DNA from: Gonium pectorale
Lineage: Eukaryota; Chlorophyta; Chlorophyceae; Chlamydomonadales; Volvocaceae
Reading direction: 5' to 3'
NCBI GenBank assembly: GCA_001584585.1
Contig: LSYV01000546.1
Location: forward strand, 1 to 12,170
DNA length: 12,170 nucleotides
Part shown: positions 1-8,825 of the stretch, piece by piece
Layout of the letters: each line of letters begins with the position of its first letter
Numbering within the stretch: the stretch's first letter is position 1
Position numbers and translations under genes: made by a program
The notes under the pieces: model-generated
The model's database searches: none
What the model was told of the DNA's origin: nothing
Seen by the model: only the letters and a program-made list of their open reading frames with translations

Positions 1-1
1 G

Positions 2-190
2 GGGGCACCCCCGGCGCCATGCACCGCCTTTCAAGACGGCAGCGCCTGCCCTCTCCCATCCAACGCCATCTCGGAGGCTGTGTCGCACGGCAACCTGCCG
101 GCGGTGGCCTGGATGGTGGAGGAGCTGGGCTTTGAGCCGAGAATCCTCTGTACCTCTGCAGCCGCCCAGTCGCCCAGCGGCATCCACCAG
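2..190 (+). pseudogene. Ankyrin-like exon fragment of an ankyrin-MYND gene, cut by the window edge
   Basis: An open frame runs from the window edge (frame of base 2) to a plausible splice donor after CACCAG at 190 (GTGGGA from 191). It contains an ankyrin-like helix pair, NAISEAVSHGNLPAVAWMVE, with the A..G.L..V.W spacing typical of divergent ankyrin repeats. The frame stops soon after 190, so an intron is likely. It lies upstream of, and in the same orientation as, the ankyrin and MYND pieces at 740-1602, so I read it as an earlier exon of the same locus. It could belong to a still functional gene if the downstream damage is an assembly artefact. The ankyrin assignment is by eye and moderately sure; the gene's beginning is outside the window. 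Confidence 0.45.
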
Positions 191-256
191 GTGGGATTGG
201 CGGCGTGGGGTTGGCGTAGCGGGGCACGTGTGCCGGCTTCGTTGCCAAGGTCCTAG

Positions 257-291
257 GTGGGGCAGGCGGAGTGGGGCAGGCGGAGTGGGGC
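257..291 (+). repeat. 14-bp tandem repeat, 2.5 copies
   Basis: The unit gtggggcaggcgga occurs at 257-270 and 271-284, followed by a half copy to 291. It lies in the stretch after the putative donor at 191, probably intronic. Seen directly; no function is suggested. Confidence 0.8.
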
Positions 292-533
292 TAGCGCAGT
301 ACAGTGCTCGCATGCGGGTTTCGACAACAAGATGGGCGGTTTGCATCCTCTCCCACCCAACCGAACAACCACACCTACTCACACCTACCAACGTGATCTC
401 GCGCGTGCATTAAACGTCTTGAAGAATGCCGCACATATTTGATGGCGGTCTAGCATTTTTCCTCATCTTCTCGCTCGCCTGCGCCTCGACAGGTTCACGG
501 CGGCACGGCCTACCCGTGTATGTGCGGGCATGC

Positions 534-767
534 ACGGCGACCTGGCGGCCCTGCGCTGCCCTGTGCGCAGGTAGCGGCAGCCTAAGCGCTGGCGGCAGCT
601 GCCACTGCCGAGCTGGGCAGCCTCCCAGTCCGCGGGGTAGCCCGCCGCCAGCATCCACTCCAGCACGTCAATCGGGCAGCCGGCAGGGGCTGGGTCGATT
701 TCGAACTGCAGGTGGAGGGGCAGATGCACCGCGTGGTGGTACGGCGACCTGGCGGCCCTGCGCTGCC
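534..767 (+). repeat. 27-bp direct repeat (534-560 and 741-767) encoding GDLAALRC
   Basis: The same 27 bases occur at 534-560 and 741-767, 207 bp apart. Both copies read G-D-L-A-A-L-R-C, the start of an ankyrin unit of the local family. The first copy loses similarity at once and reaches a stop (TAG, 573-575). The second continues as CLRRLGCVWPPF into a full ankyrin unit. The inverted ankyrin copy (617-734) sits between them, so the arrangement looks like an inverted duplication inserted into, or copied within, an ankyrin exon. Confidence 0.75.
617..734 (-). pseudogene. Inverted copy of an ankyrin unit (left arm of a foldback)
   Basis: Read on the minus strand, this stretch encodes AVHLPLHLQFEID followed by PAPAGCPIDVLEWMLAAGYP and ADWEAA. 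It is a close match to the plus-strand unit at 804-921 (AVHLPFHPQSVID, SAPAGCPLDVLEWMLARGCP, VDWDAA). The minus frame opens just upstream but has no start or splice context of its own. It runs past 617 into unrelated, arginine-rich sequence. It is best explained as a duplicated, inverted ankyrin exon fragment and not as a separate gene. Several differences are silent or conservative (L/F, P/S, I/L), which suggests that the two copies diverged from a coding ancestor. Confidence 0.65.
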
Positions 768-921
768 TGCGGCGGCTGGGCTGCGTCTGGCCGCCCTTCC
801 CTTACGCGGTGCACCTGCCCTTCCACCCGCAGTCCGTAATCGACTCCGCCCCTGCCGGCTGCCCGCTTGACGTGCTGGAGTGGATGCTGGCTCGGGGGTG
901 CCCCGTGGACTGGGACGCGGC
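617..921. repeat. Imperfect inverted repeat, 118-bp arms, 69-nt loop
   Basis: The arm at 617-734 is the reverse complement of 804-921 without gaps. By hand I count about 16 mismatches in 118 positions (roughly 86% identity), and the 10 bp next to the loop are perfect. The loop is 735-803. The arms are ankyrin-coding sequence. An RNA from either strand could form a long hairpin. Similarity fades beyond 921 and below 617. Confidence 0.8.
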
Positions 922-1602
922 GGCAGATAGAGGCGGCGACGCGGCGGCCGGAGGACGGGGCTCTGCTACCGCAGTGGCTGACTGAGCGGCGGCGGTTCGG
1001 GGCTGCACTGAAGCTCCGACTCCAGCGGCGGCAGCAATGGATGCGGCTGGTGAGGGGGGTGGCGGCGGTGGAGAGCGCAAGCAAGCCGGGGCGCGACATT
1101 CGCGTGCGTGGAGTGTGCGAGTTGAGCGCCGGCACGCCGCCCATGGAGCGGACTGCGCGCCCAGGCAGGGGACGCGGAGGCGGGAACGGCGCTGCAGCCG
1201 GAGATGCGGAGGCGGAGGCAACGGGGCAGCCGCTGTCCGGCACCGGCGGCGACGCGGCGCCTGCAACGGCTCCCCGCGCGCCCCCGCTGCTGCGGCCGCC
1301 GGCCGAGGCAACGGGCGTGATGCGAACATGTGCCAACCCCGCCTGCACCAACCTGGAGGGCGACAGCGAGGCGGACCTGAAGCTGTCTGGCGTGCCGGCT
1401 GTGCCGCGTGGTGGGGTACTGCGGGCAGGCGTGCCAGCGGGCGCACTGGCGGGCGGCGAGGGGGCACAAGGACACACAAGGGCCCGAACCTTCGCCGTGC
1501 CGGTTGGGGCGGAGGGCGCAGCGGGGTCTATGGGCTGAGTTGCGAGCCTGTTGTTCGACCCGTAGCGCTGGGGATTCGTCCTCCTTGACCGTCTTCTCCT
1601 AG
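740..1602 (+). pseudogene. Ankyrin-MYND protein remnant, frameshifted
   Basis: Three frames in succession carry parts of one recognisable protein. Bases 740-921 give a divergent ankyrin unit (GDLAALRCLRRLGCVW, then GCPLDVLEWMLARGCP). That frame hits TGA at about 984, while the family-like continuation RPEDGALLPQWLTERRR is one frame over, so there is a break at about 911-930. The second frame runs through a Gly/Arg/Ala-rich linker to the first MYND zinc pair (Cys codons 1329 and 1344; CANPACTNLEGDSEADLKLS). An extra base between 1382 and 1393 then moves the rest of the MYND finger to the third frame: Cys codons at 1393, 1402, 1420 and 1432, and His at 1465. The last zinc Cys is replaced by Gln (1477). 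MYND fingers generally bind protein partners. Two frameshifts, a lost ligand and the adjacent inverted copy argue for a pseudogene. Sequencing error or unrecognised splicing are the alternatives. Confidence 0.6.
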
Positions 1603-1611
1603 TATACTAGG
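1598..1611. repeat. 14-bp perfect palindrome
   Basis: cctagtatactagg is its own reverse complement. It lies at the very end of the frame that carries the MYND remnant. No flanking T-run or known site was recognised. Confidence 0.6.
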
Positions 1612-2642
1612 CCTTTGGCCATGTGTGTGTGCCTTGCTGCATGTGGTTTTAATGCCAGACCTGCTACTGCGCCTCCTCGTGCGTTCCAGGCGCTAGCTTT
1701 CTGCCCCCGACTGAGGGTTTGGGTAGTGAACTGGAATGCGCTCGGTGCTGTGCGCTCAGTGCTGTGGGCTCTGAGCCGTGCTGCCTAACGCACCATCCCT
1801 ACCAACATGGCTACGAACATATCGGTAGTTATCGGCTTGTGCAAGACACCTGGATAGAGCGACCTAGGGCGAGCATAGGTTCCTTCCTGGAGCGCTGCGG
1901 CACTCCCGTGAAGGCTGTATTATTGCATGTTTAAGGGTTTGCATGTTTCAGGGTTTGGTGGAAGTAAGTGCCAAGAGTTGGCCACGTGAAAGGCTTGTGG
2001 GACGCCATCTCAGACTGCGTTACTTCAGTCTTATGCGTATACGTGCTCTGCTTCCGTTGGGTTCGTGTTAGCTAATGTGCTATACACAGGTGTCGCACGG
2101 GCGCCCAGCTGGGGACAAACCAGCCCGAATGACGGGCCTCATAGAACGGCGGCGCCGTGCGCCCATCACCTGTAAATCCGTCCCGGGAGGACCGCACCGC
2201 CCCGCACCGCACCTCGCACTGGCAGCCTGCTTTGGAGTGCAGCGAGGACGCATACGTGTATGCATTTGTTACGGAAGGCTGCACAGCTAGGCCACGCTTC
2301 GGGCATGCGCGTGAGATAGGAGGCACCGGAGAACCCACCGGAGAAGGCGCCGCAGCACCGGAGAGCTGTGTCTTTGGCTGCCGCCAGAGGCTAATGATTT
2401 GTGTGCGCGTTGGCTTCGCTTCCTCCTTGTGAGTTGATCCGTACCTGATTGCCGGTGAGCGGTTGCGTTCAGCGGGACTGACCACTTGCCGGCGACCCTT
2501 GACCCCCTAAACCCTAGGAGGGCACTGCCCCAAGTTCAAGTCCCGCGCTGGAACCGGAAGCACGCGCCTTCGGGTGTGTATGGCCGTAGAGGTGGGCTCC
2601 CTCTTTCTGTGCAGATTTCTCCTTGTTTAAGCCAGCCAGCCG
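1612..2642. other. About 1 kb without a recognisable gene
   Basis: Short open frames exist on both strands here (up to 137 codons, for example 2072-2485 on the minus strand), but none shows a domain, regular composition or splice signals. A TGTAA, the usual volvocine poly(A) signal, occurs on the plus strand at 2171-2175. It could end transcripts of the ankyrin-MYND relic about 570 nt after its last frame stops. A short telomere-like motif, ccctaaaccctag, lies at 2505-2517. Otherwise I see nothing in it. Confidence 0.5.
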
Positions 2643-3782
2643 TTACAGGGGACCCCAAAGCAGCCCCCATACCTCCCTTGCCGGGCGCCCCCCCCCGGGG
2701 GAACAGATCTCCTCACCCGCCCCATGCAGTAGAATGTGTATGGGTAGCACTCACAGTTCGGAGACGCCGCTTCGCAGCCTACGGTAACTGGCCTACGCCA
2801 TCCCGTGGAAGCAGACGCACCGCCACGGACTGGGGCTGCGGAGCCCAGCCGCCATTGGTGAGGTGCTGCAGCGCTCGAGGCCACGCTAGGGCAGGGAGCT
2901 AGGGCAGGGAGCTCGGGGCCCTACTCGGCTGCCCCAGCCGCCCGCATGCACCCAGGCACACACGCAGCTGTAGCCGTGACGGCCCGCTACAACTCGCGGG
3001 CCTGGCAGAAGCACGCTGCGGGCACCCGGAGTCTTCGCCCTACAAGGCACCAGCCGCAGTCTGGCGGTTTGCGCTCAGTCGTTCCCCGCCCAAACGTTTG
3101 GTTGTCGCGATCAAGCACGGCGATCCAGTCGTCCTACCTCGTCGTTATCTCATTACGCACCAAGCAGAACAGCAAGCTGCCAAGAAAGAGGGAGCCACTT
3201 CTTCCGTACGTAACGCACCCTGTGCCAAGAACAGGGATGCTGCGGTCAGCAGCCACAACTCCCTCAAAATTGCAGGCGCCGTCCCCGGGTGACCCGTGCC
3301 ACCCGCGTGTCGTGACACTGGCCATACAGAGCTCCGCTTATGTACCCGACCCCCTGCGGCGCGGCCCTACTTGCCACCCGTTGTTCGTCTCAGTGCAGCC
3401 GCCGCAGTGCCTCCTCAGTGCCCTGAGCGACCACACGGCCACGAGGCCCTCGCTCGCCCTCGCCCACGTGCACTTACGGCTCTCGATGCCTGAGCGAGCC
3501 TGCACCGTCTCCACGGCCTCACAGCAACCAATATGTACTAGGCATACGAACGTTAGTACCGTCACCACGGTCACCATGTATCCACCCATGTGTCGTTAAC
3601 CTGTCATTATCCGGGGGTTTCACGGAACGGCTGCACTATTAAACATGGTCTCGAGTCCTCGCATAACACCCAAGAGCCCGATGCAGACCGGACTGGCACC
3701 TACACCCGCCCGCGGCGCCACGAACTCGGGCGCCTCCCGTCCGTCTCCAGTCGACCGGCCCATCCGCGAACCGCCCTCCAGC
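2643..3782 (-). other. Probable 3' UTR / 3' flank of the CCDC24-like gene
   Basis: This stretch follows the stop codon of the minus-strand gene. Scanning the minus strand from 3782 downwards, the first TGTAA (volvocine poly(A) signal) that I find is at 2647-2643, which would give a 3' UTR of about 1.1 kb. A variant signal could end it earlier. A 217-codon plus-strand open frame (2946-3599) crosses the region but has no recognisable features. A 13-bp unit (gctagggcaggga) is tandemly repeated at 2885-2910. Confidence 0.35.
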
Positions 3783-6700
3783 TCAAGCCTGGCCGCCGCG
3801 AGCAGTGCCCGACGCCGACGTCGCAGCCGTCCCGGCCCCGGCCGTCGCGGATGCAGCCGCCGCCGCCGATCCCGAGGGCGTGGAGGAGGGTGTGGACGGC
3901 CGGATGTTGTAGCGTTCGAGAATGGCTGCCACGCCGCCCTTCACCGCATCCACCTCCGCCTCCAACACCTCCACCATATTCTGCTTGCCGCCCAACAGCG
4001 CCCGTGGCTGCACCGCCGGCCCCGCCGCCGCAGCGGCTGCCCCTGCGACGGCCTTGCCGGCACCGCCGGCGGCGGCGTTGCTCAGGCGCGCCGCGACGGC
4101 GCTGCCAGGGCTGGCGGCAGCCGCCGCCGCCCCGGTTGGGCCGCTTGTCCCACCTATGCCGCCGTCGCCGCAGCCTGCGCTCGGGCGGCGGGTTGGGAGT
4201 CGGGCGGTTGCGGTGCTCATACCGGCGCTCGCACGCGGCGCCCCCGCGGGCGACGGCGGCGCCGTCGTTGCGGCGGCGCCGACCGACCCGTTGGCGCTCG
4301 CGCCGCCTCCCCGCTCAGACGAGGACGATTCCGTTGAGCTCGGCCGGTAGGGGGGCAGCGAGCGCAGTGCCGCCCCTGTGGAGCCGGAGACGCTTCTTAG
4401 GGCCCCTGCTTGCCCCGTGCCGGTGGCGAGGGGGGCTGGACCGGCGGCCGTCCGCGCGGGCGAGGGTTCCCGGCGGGCAGCGGCGTGGGGATGAGCCGTG
4501 GGTGGAGAGGGAGCGTGCGAGGGCGGGGGCCGCAAAGAGGAGCCAGGCGAGCCGGCGGCGGATGCTGGGGTCGGCAAGACGGGCTGCAGCAACCGTCCTG
4601 GGGAGGGCGGCCGAAGACGCCCCGACGAAGAGAGCTGCAGCAGACCGTTGCTGTCGCTGCTGTGCCGGTGCTCGGCGGCGGTCGCGCCGGCCGCGGAGGC
4701 GGCGCCGGGCGTGCCGCCAGGGCCGTCTCCAGACGATGGGACAGGCCCCAGCGGCGCCCGCACGGCGAGCAGCGGCCGGTGCGCCGCCGGCGACGCATCC
4801 GGCGCCACCGCCTGGCCGCTGCCGCCGCTGCCCGGTCGCCTCACGGCCGCCAGCGCGGAGCCCCGCGGCACGTCTGACGCAGTTGCTGCCACTGCCGAAG
4901 CCGCTGCCGTCGTGGACTTGCCGGAACTGCTACTGCTGCCGTGGCCAAGCGACCGGCTGGGCGACGGCGCCGCCGCTCTCCGCTGCTGCTGCTGTTGCTG
5001 CTGTTGGGCTTCATCTCCCGGACCGTGTACCACAACCAGCGTCTGTGCGCCACCGCCCACGCCACCCGCCGCTGCTCCGCTCCCAGCGTGCCGCGCCGCC
5101 GGAGACGCCCCCGCTGCTGCCGCCGCTGGCGATGGACCCGCCGCCACCCCCGCCGCTGCCGCCTCTGCGGCCGGCGACAACGACGCCGAGGAAGACGTGG
5201 GCCTCCGCGACGCGTCCACCATACCACGCAGCCTCCCCGCGCGGCCCGTCTGCTCGTCCGCCGCCGCGAACATGGCCCCGACGCGGACCTCGTGCTCCAC
5301 GCGCCCCTCCTCCTCCGCCACCACCGTCGCCAGGCGGGATGAGTAGTCTCGCAGCTCAGCCAGGCTGGGCGGCGGCGCGGCGGCGCGCACCTACAGGGCG
5401 GCCGCACTTGATGCGTTCAACCGCAGGCGGTTTGCAGGCGGGACAGGCACAGGGAAGTGCGCGTGCGGGGGCCGTGTGCAGCGGTGTTGACAGGCGATCA
5501 CGGCGAATGCGGACTCCTGCCGAGCGCCCATGGCGCAATTCACTCCGCGGCTCAGCTCTGGTCTTTGGTTAACAGGCACTCAGATGACTGACATATCGAC
5601 CGCCCCGCCCCACCTGCAAATCCGCCTCCATCTCCAAAAGGCCCTGCGCGGAGCCGTGGCAGGCAGGGGTAGAGTCAGGGGTCGCGGTCGGTAGGGGCAG
5701 GGGCAGCCACTGTTTACACGAGCAACTTCCGCAACTGTGCCACCTGGCCACGCGGTTGAAAGCCCGCAACGACCACGGGAACGCATCGCCACGGTGAGGG
5801 CTTCTCGCCCGCCACGCCCACGCATGTCCCGCCATTAAGCCTGCCCAGCTGCAGTAACTCAATTTCATCGTTTATAATTCCCATTCCCGCGCACGCATCA
5901 TAACGACGCCGGTGCTCGGCACCCTCCAACAACCCCGCCTCGAGGCAAGCCTCAACCCAGCCCTGATACACGCACGCGCCGCCCGTCTACGCACGCACGC
6001 ATCTTCCTTGAGCAAATAAAATCCTAACGCCGCCCGCGTACGCCCCGAAACACGCAGGCACACACACCTGCAGGTACTCGACGTCCTCCAGCAGCGCGGC
6101 CCTCTCGTCCTGCAGCGCACTCCGCAGCGTGTCCCGCACCGCGTCGATGGAGGCCAGGCTCAGCTGCTCCGCCACGCCGGCCACCACGCTGGGCGCGTCG
6201 GTGTACCTGGGGTCAGGATACGGTGGGGGTAGTAGCGTGGGGTAGTAGGTTGACAGGGATTCTCAGTAGAGAGGCCGGGGGCGCAGGGTGGGGATGGGGG
6301 TGGCATGTGAACGTGCGCTTGATGAGAACGGGGTGGCGATGGTGTACGGTATCTGGGGTGGTGGTGGAGGTCGTGGTAGGCGAACATGCGTTTGATACGT
6401 GTACCAAGGGGAGGCGGAGGTAACGTAGCGCGTCGCCAAGAGCGGTTTCCGGCGCACTGGGGCAAAACAGCGATGCGGTGAGCTGTAGTCGCCGTTTGGC
6501 CACCCGGCTTGCACGGAGCGGTTTAGCAAACACACACGCTCGGTGGCGCTGATGTCCGTTGTGTAGCCTGCCAGTGTGCATGGCATTGCCCGATTGCCGT
6601 ATGCGCGACACGGAGGGGTGCCCACACCTGGTGGAGGCCGAGGCGCCGGAGGACGCGGCGGACGAGGGCCGCGAGCCGCCCCCGCCCCCGCCGACGGGCG

Positions 6701-8825
6701 CAGAGAGCGCCGTGTGCGGGCGCGAGGCGGCGGCGGCGAAGGTGGACGTCGACCCGGAGGCGGACAGGGCGGTGGGCGGGCGGGAGGAGGTTGCCGGGCG
6801 CGAGCCGGCGGAGGCGGCCGAGGCGGAGAGCGCGGTGGGGGGCCGCGGGGGCAGCGCCGCGGAGGGCGGCCGGCCGCCGGACTCCACCAGCTGTGTGGGC
6901 GGAACGGGGATGCGCGGGAGGCAGGGGTAGGAACTCGCGATTGCGGGTGCGGCCATCCCTGGCATCCCTGCGGGCCTTCTTGTGTGCCAGCTGGCCAGCC
7001 AGCCCTTCTCAGCCCTGCCCACAGCACCCCTGGAACCCCAGCCCACAGCACCTCCAGCGCTTCCCGCCTGCGGCCCTACCGCCAGTCGGCACGTCACCAA
7101 CCCCCATGCTCGGCTAAAGCAAGTGGGCCTGCGCCTCGGTGGCTACGCAGCAGAGCGCGCCCAGTCTCTCCCGTCGCCCCGCCTGCCCGTGCCCACCGCG
7201 GGGCCTACTCTAGGCTACACAGCCCAGCCCAGCCCAGCCCAGCCCGCACCCCAGACGCCCGACCTGCGCCACGGTGGTCACGTATTCGAGCACGGCCTTG
7301 TCCCGGCGGCCGCCCTTGGGCAGCAGCGAGTCGGGGTCGCGCTCCCGCACGGCGGAGCTGCCAAAGGGCGTCGTCGCGGCGGCGCAGTGCAGCCGGTCGA
7401 TGAGCATCCGGATCTCGGACTCAACCTGCGAGGGCGGCCGGGCGGCGCGAGCCAGGGAGGGGAATTGCAGGGGCAATCAATTGCAGGGTACCATGCACCG
7501 CCGGCGGTTGCTATGCCGGCGGGGTCTCCGACGTCGCTGCAGCGGAAGACATAATGACGAGCTGGGCGCCAGCAGCGTTTTTCCCGTCTGGCGGCCAAGC
7601 CGATCCTTGCCTCGTCTCACCAGCTCCCGGCTCGGGGGAGGGAACGGGGGCAGGCGAGGTCGCAGCCCAAGCAGAGGTCGGGTCTCCGGGGCCACCACCC
7701 AGCCACGCAGCGCAATGCGGGACCCCACTGTGTGCCGGGTGCGCTCCGCCGTGCCCGTCCCGTCCTGGGCGCACCCGTAAGGTGCCCCACCGGCCTAGGC
7801 GCATTCGTCAGCCCGGTGCAGCTCCGCACGTTGGGGCGAGCCCCCGGGCCCCTCGAGCATCACCTCGAGGCCGGGGTAAGTGGGTGACCTAACACATAAG
7901 TCCCCAAGCCCGCAAGCCAGGACCAGATGAGCCCCATCCCGGGGAACCGCACCCCAACATGCCACTTTCATTGACTGGATCCCACCAATGACTGGATCCC
8001 ACCATTGACTGGATCCCACCAATACTCGTTACCCGTGGCCTGTACCGCCCGGCGACAGCAAGGTCCACGCTCGGCAAGCACCCGCCATCGTCGCAGGTCC
8101 CCCCCCACACACACGCACGGGCATGTAAAGGACAGTCGCAATCAACGCGTAACGCAGGCGCCCCGAGTCCCACCATGCTCCGCTGCGGGTTGCTGCACAG
8201 CGCCTGCCTCGCCAGCAGCGCCGCGTTGTCCAGCTGCACGTCCCCCAGGATGTCCGCCAGCGCCCCAGCCTCCGCGAACAGTGTGGCGTTCTCATCCAGC
8301 AGCGAGCCGCCCAGGGCGCGCCGGATCTGCGGGGGTCAGGGCAGGAGATTTGGAGCGCTCCCGTGAGAGGAAAATCACGATATGCATGTGTGCGACGACC
8401 GCCGGTGTGTGTTCTAGATCATGATCTAGAGATACGCCCGGCATGGTTTCCCCACTGTGGCGATAGTCACTGCCAAGGGAGGCCATCCAAGTCAAGGTAA
8501 GATCAGCGGGCGCGCGCACAGGAGGCGGCGCGGACCAATCTGGAGCTGTGGGCTTCTTGACTGGGGTGCCACCGCCCCCGCGTGCTCCGGTTCCAAACCA
8601 CGCGCAGCTCACACGCGGTCCAGCCGGCGGGCTTGGGCGGCACCAGCACGGTGTATGCGCGCTTGCTGCAAGCGGAAGCGCTCTCCACCGTCCCCCCTTT
8701 CAGGCTGCGACGCCTACCTCGTCTCGCTCTGCCGGGTACAGGTGTTGCGAGATGACGTCCCATAGCAGTTGTTGGACAACACGCAGCTGATGCGCGTTGG
8801 AGGCTGGGGGAAGCGTGTCATCCAT
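3783..8825 (-). CDS. CCDC24-like coiled-coil protein, seven exons, 820 residues
   Basis: Exons on the minus strand: 8825-8718, 8326-8174, 7425-7264, 6890-6628, 6206-6068, 5643-5614, 5390-3783 (TGA at 3785-3783). All introns are GT-AG and all are phase 0, except the fourth, which is phase 2 and splits an Arg codon. The spliced frame stays open throughout. Residues 1-87 (LLWDVISQHLYPAERDE, then IRRALGGSLL), 88-141 and 230-298 (LASIDAVRDTLRSALQDE, LLEDVEYLQ, LLEMEADLQ, PPSLAELRDYSSRL) follow in order the helical segments I recall from animal CCDC24, a coiled-coil protein of about 300 residues with no biochemical role known to me. Residues 142-228 are a Ser/Pro repeat insert. Residues 300-820 are a disordered Ala/Ser/Pro/Gly tail with a Gln8 run and a last helix near 755-782. 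The start ATG at 8825 has G at +4. Family identity is from memory and not searched. The exon model is fairly sure, except that the single-exon tail could hide an intron. Confidence 0.75.
4983..5006 (-). repeat. CAG/CAA repeat encoding Gln8
   Basis: Eight consecutive glutamine codons (six CAG, two CAA) in frame in the last exon of the CCDC24-like gene, residues 414-421. The mixed codons make it less prone to slippage than a pure CAG run. It sits in the disordered tail. Confidence 0.9.
5614..5643 (-). other. 30-nt microexon of the CCDC24-like gene
   Basis: Ten codons (GLLEMEADLQ) lie between the acceptor CCGCGCAG (ending at 5644) and a donor GTGGGG (from 5613), phase 0 at both ends. They extend the leucine heptad pattern from LLEDVEYLQ of the previous exon and correspond in position to the continuation of the same helix in animal CCDC24. 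That is the reason to include an exon this short. Skipping it would keep the frame but remove ten residues of coiled coil. Confidence 0.65.
6628..6890 (-). repeat. RPPTALSA-type peptide repeat filling one exon
   Basis: Exon 4 of the CCDC24-like gene encodes spaced copies of a Ser/Pro/Thr motif: RPPSAALP, RPPTALSASA, RPATSS, RPPTALSASG, RPHTALSAPV and RPSSAAS, separated by Ala/Gly/Ser. Arg-Pro-x-Thr/Ser spacing could give phosphorylation or binding sites; this is inference. The repeat occupies almost the entire exon (87 codons plus two bases). Confidence 0.75.
7221..7245. repeat. (AGCCC)5 microsatellite
   Basis: Five perfect AGCCC units in the third intron (6891-7263) of the CCDC24-like gene. 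On the transcribed minus strand this is GGGCT repeats just inside the 5' end of the intron. Confidence 0.9.
7972..8022. repeat. 17-bp tandem repeat, three copies
   Basis: Unit tgactggatcccaccaa at 7972-7988, 7989-8005 and 8006-8022. The middle copy ends in t instead of a. It lies in the second and longest intron (7426-8173) of the CCDC24-like gene. Confidence 0.9.
8413..8430. repeat. 18-bp perfect palindrome
   Basis: tctagatcatgatctaga reads the same on both strands. It lies in the first intron (8327-8717) of the CCDC24-like gene, in locally AT-rich sequence. It contains nested GATC sites. It could be a dimeric protein-binding site or chance. Confidence 0.8.

Noticed and set aside
668..1477. 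Long minus-strand open frames opposite the ankyrin-MYND relic
   Set aside because: Apart from the inverted ankyrin arm (617-734) they are Arg/Pro/Ala-rich shadows of the plus-strand sequence.
2505..2517. Telomere-like ccctaaaccctag
   Set aside because: Fewer than two units; too short to call an interstitial telomere. It may be a telobox-like site or chance.
2517..2575. tRNA-like T-loop sequence gttcaagtcc
   Set aside because: The flanking bases do not form the T stem, and no acceptor, D or anticodon arm can be built around it.
2946..3599. 217-codon plus-strand open frame
   Set aside because: No domain, signal, repeat or splice context. It lies in what is probably the 3' UTR of the minus-strand gene and looks like chance in stop-poor DNA.
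3590..5572. 660-codon plus-strand open frame opposite the last exon of the CCDC24-like gene
   Set aside because: It is Arg/Pro/Ala-rich with no domain, and it is the antisense shadow of a GC-rich coding exon whose minus frame has the better protein character and splice links.
8615..8665. Possible 51-nt cassette exon in intron 1 (QARIHRAGAAQARRLDR), phase 0, CTTGCAG acceptor and GTGTGA donor
   Set aside because: Joining 8718 directly to 8326 gives the gap-free core PAERDE-IRRALGG expected from the CCDC24 pattern; the insert would break it. A rare alternative form cannot be excluded.
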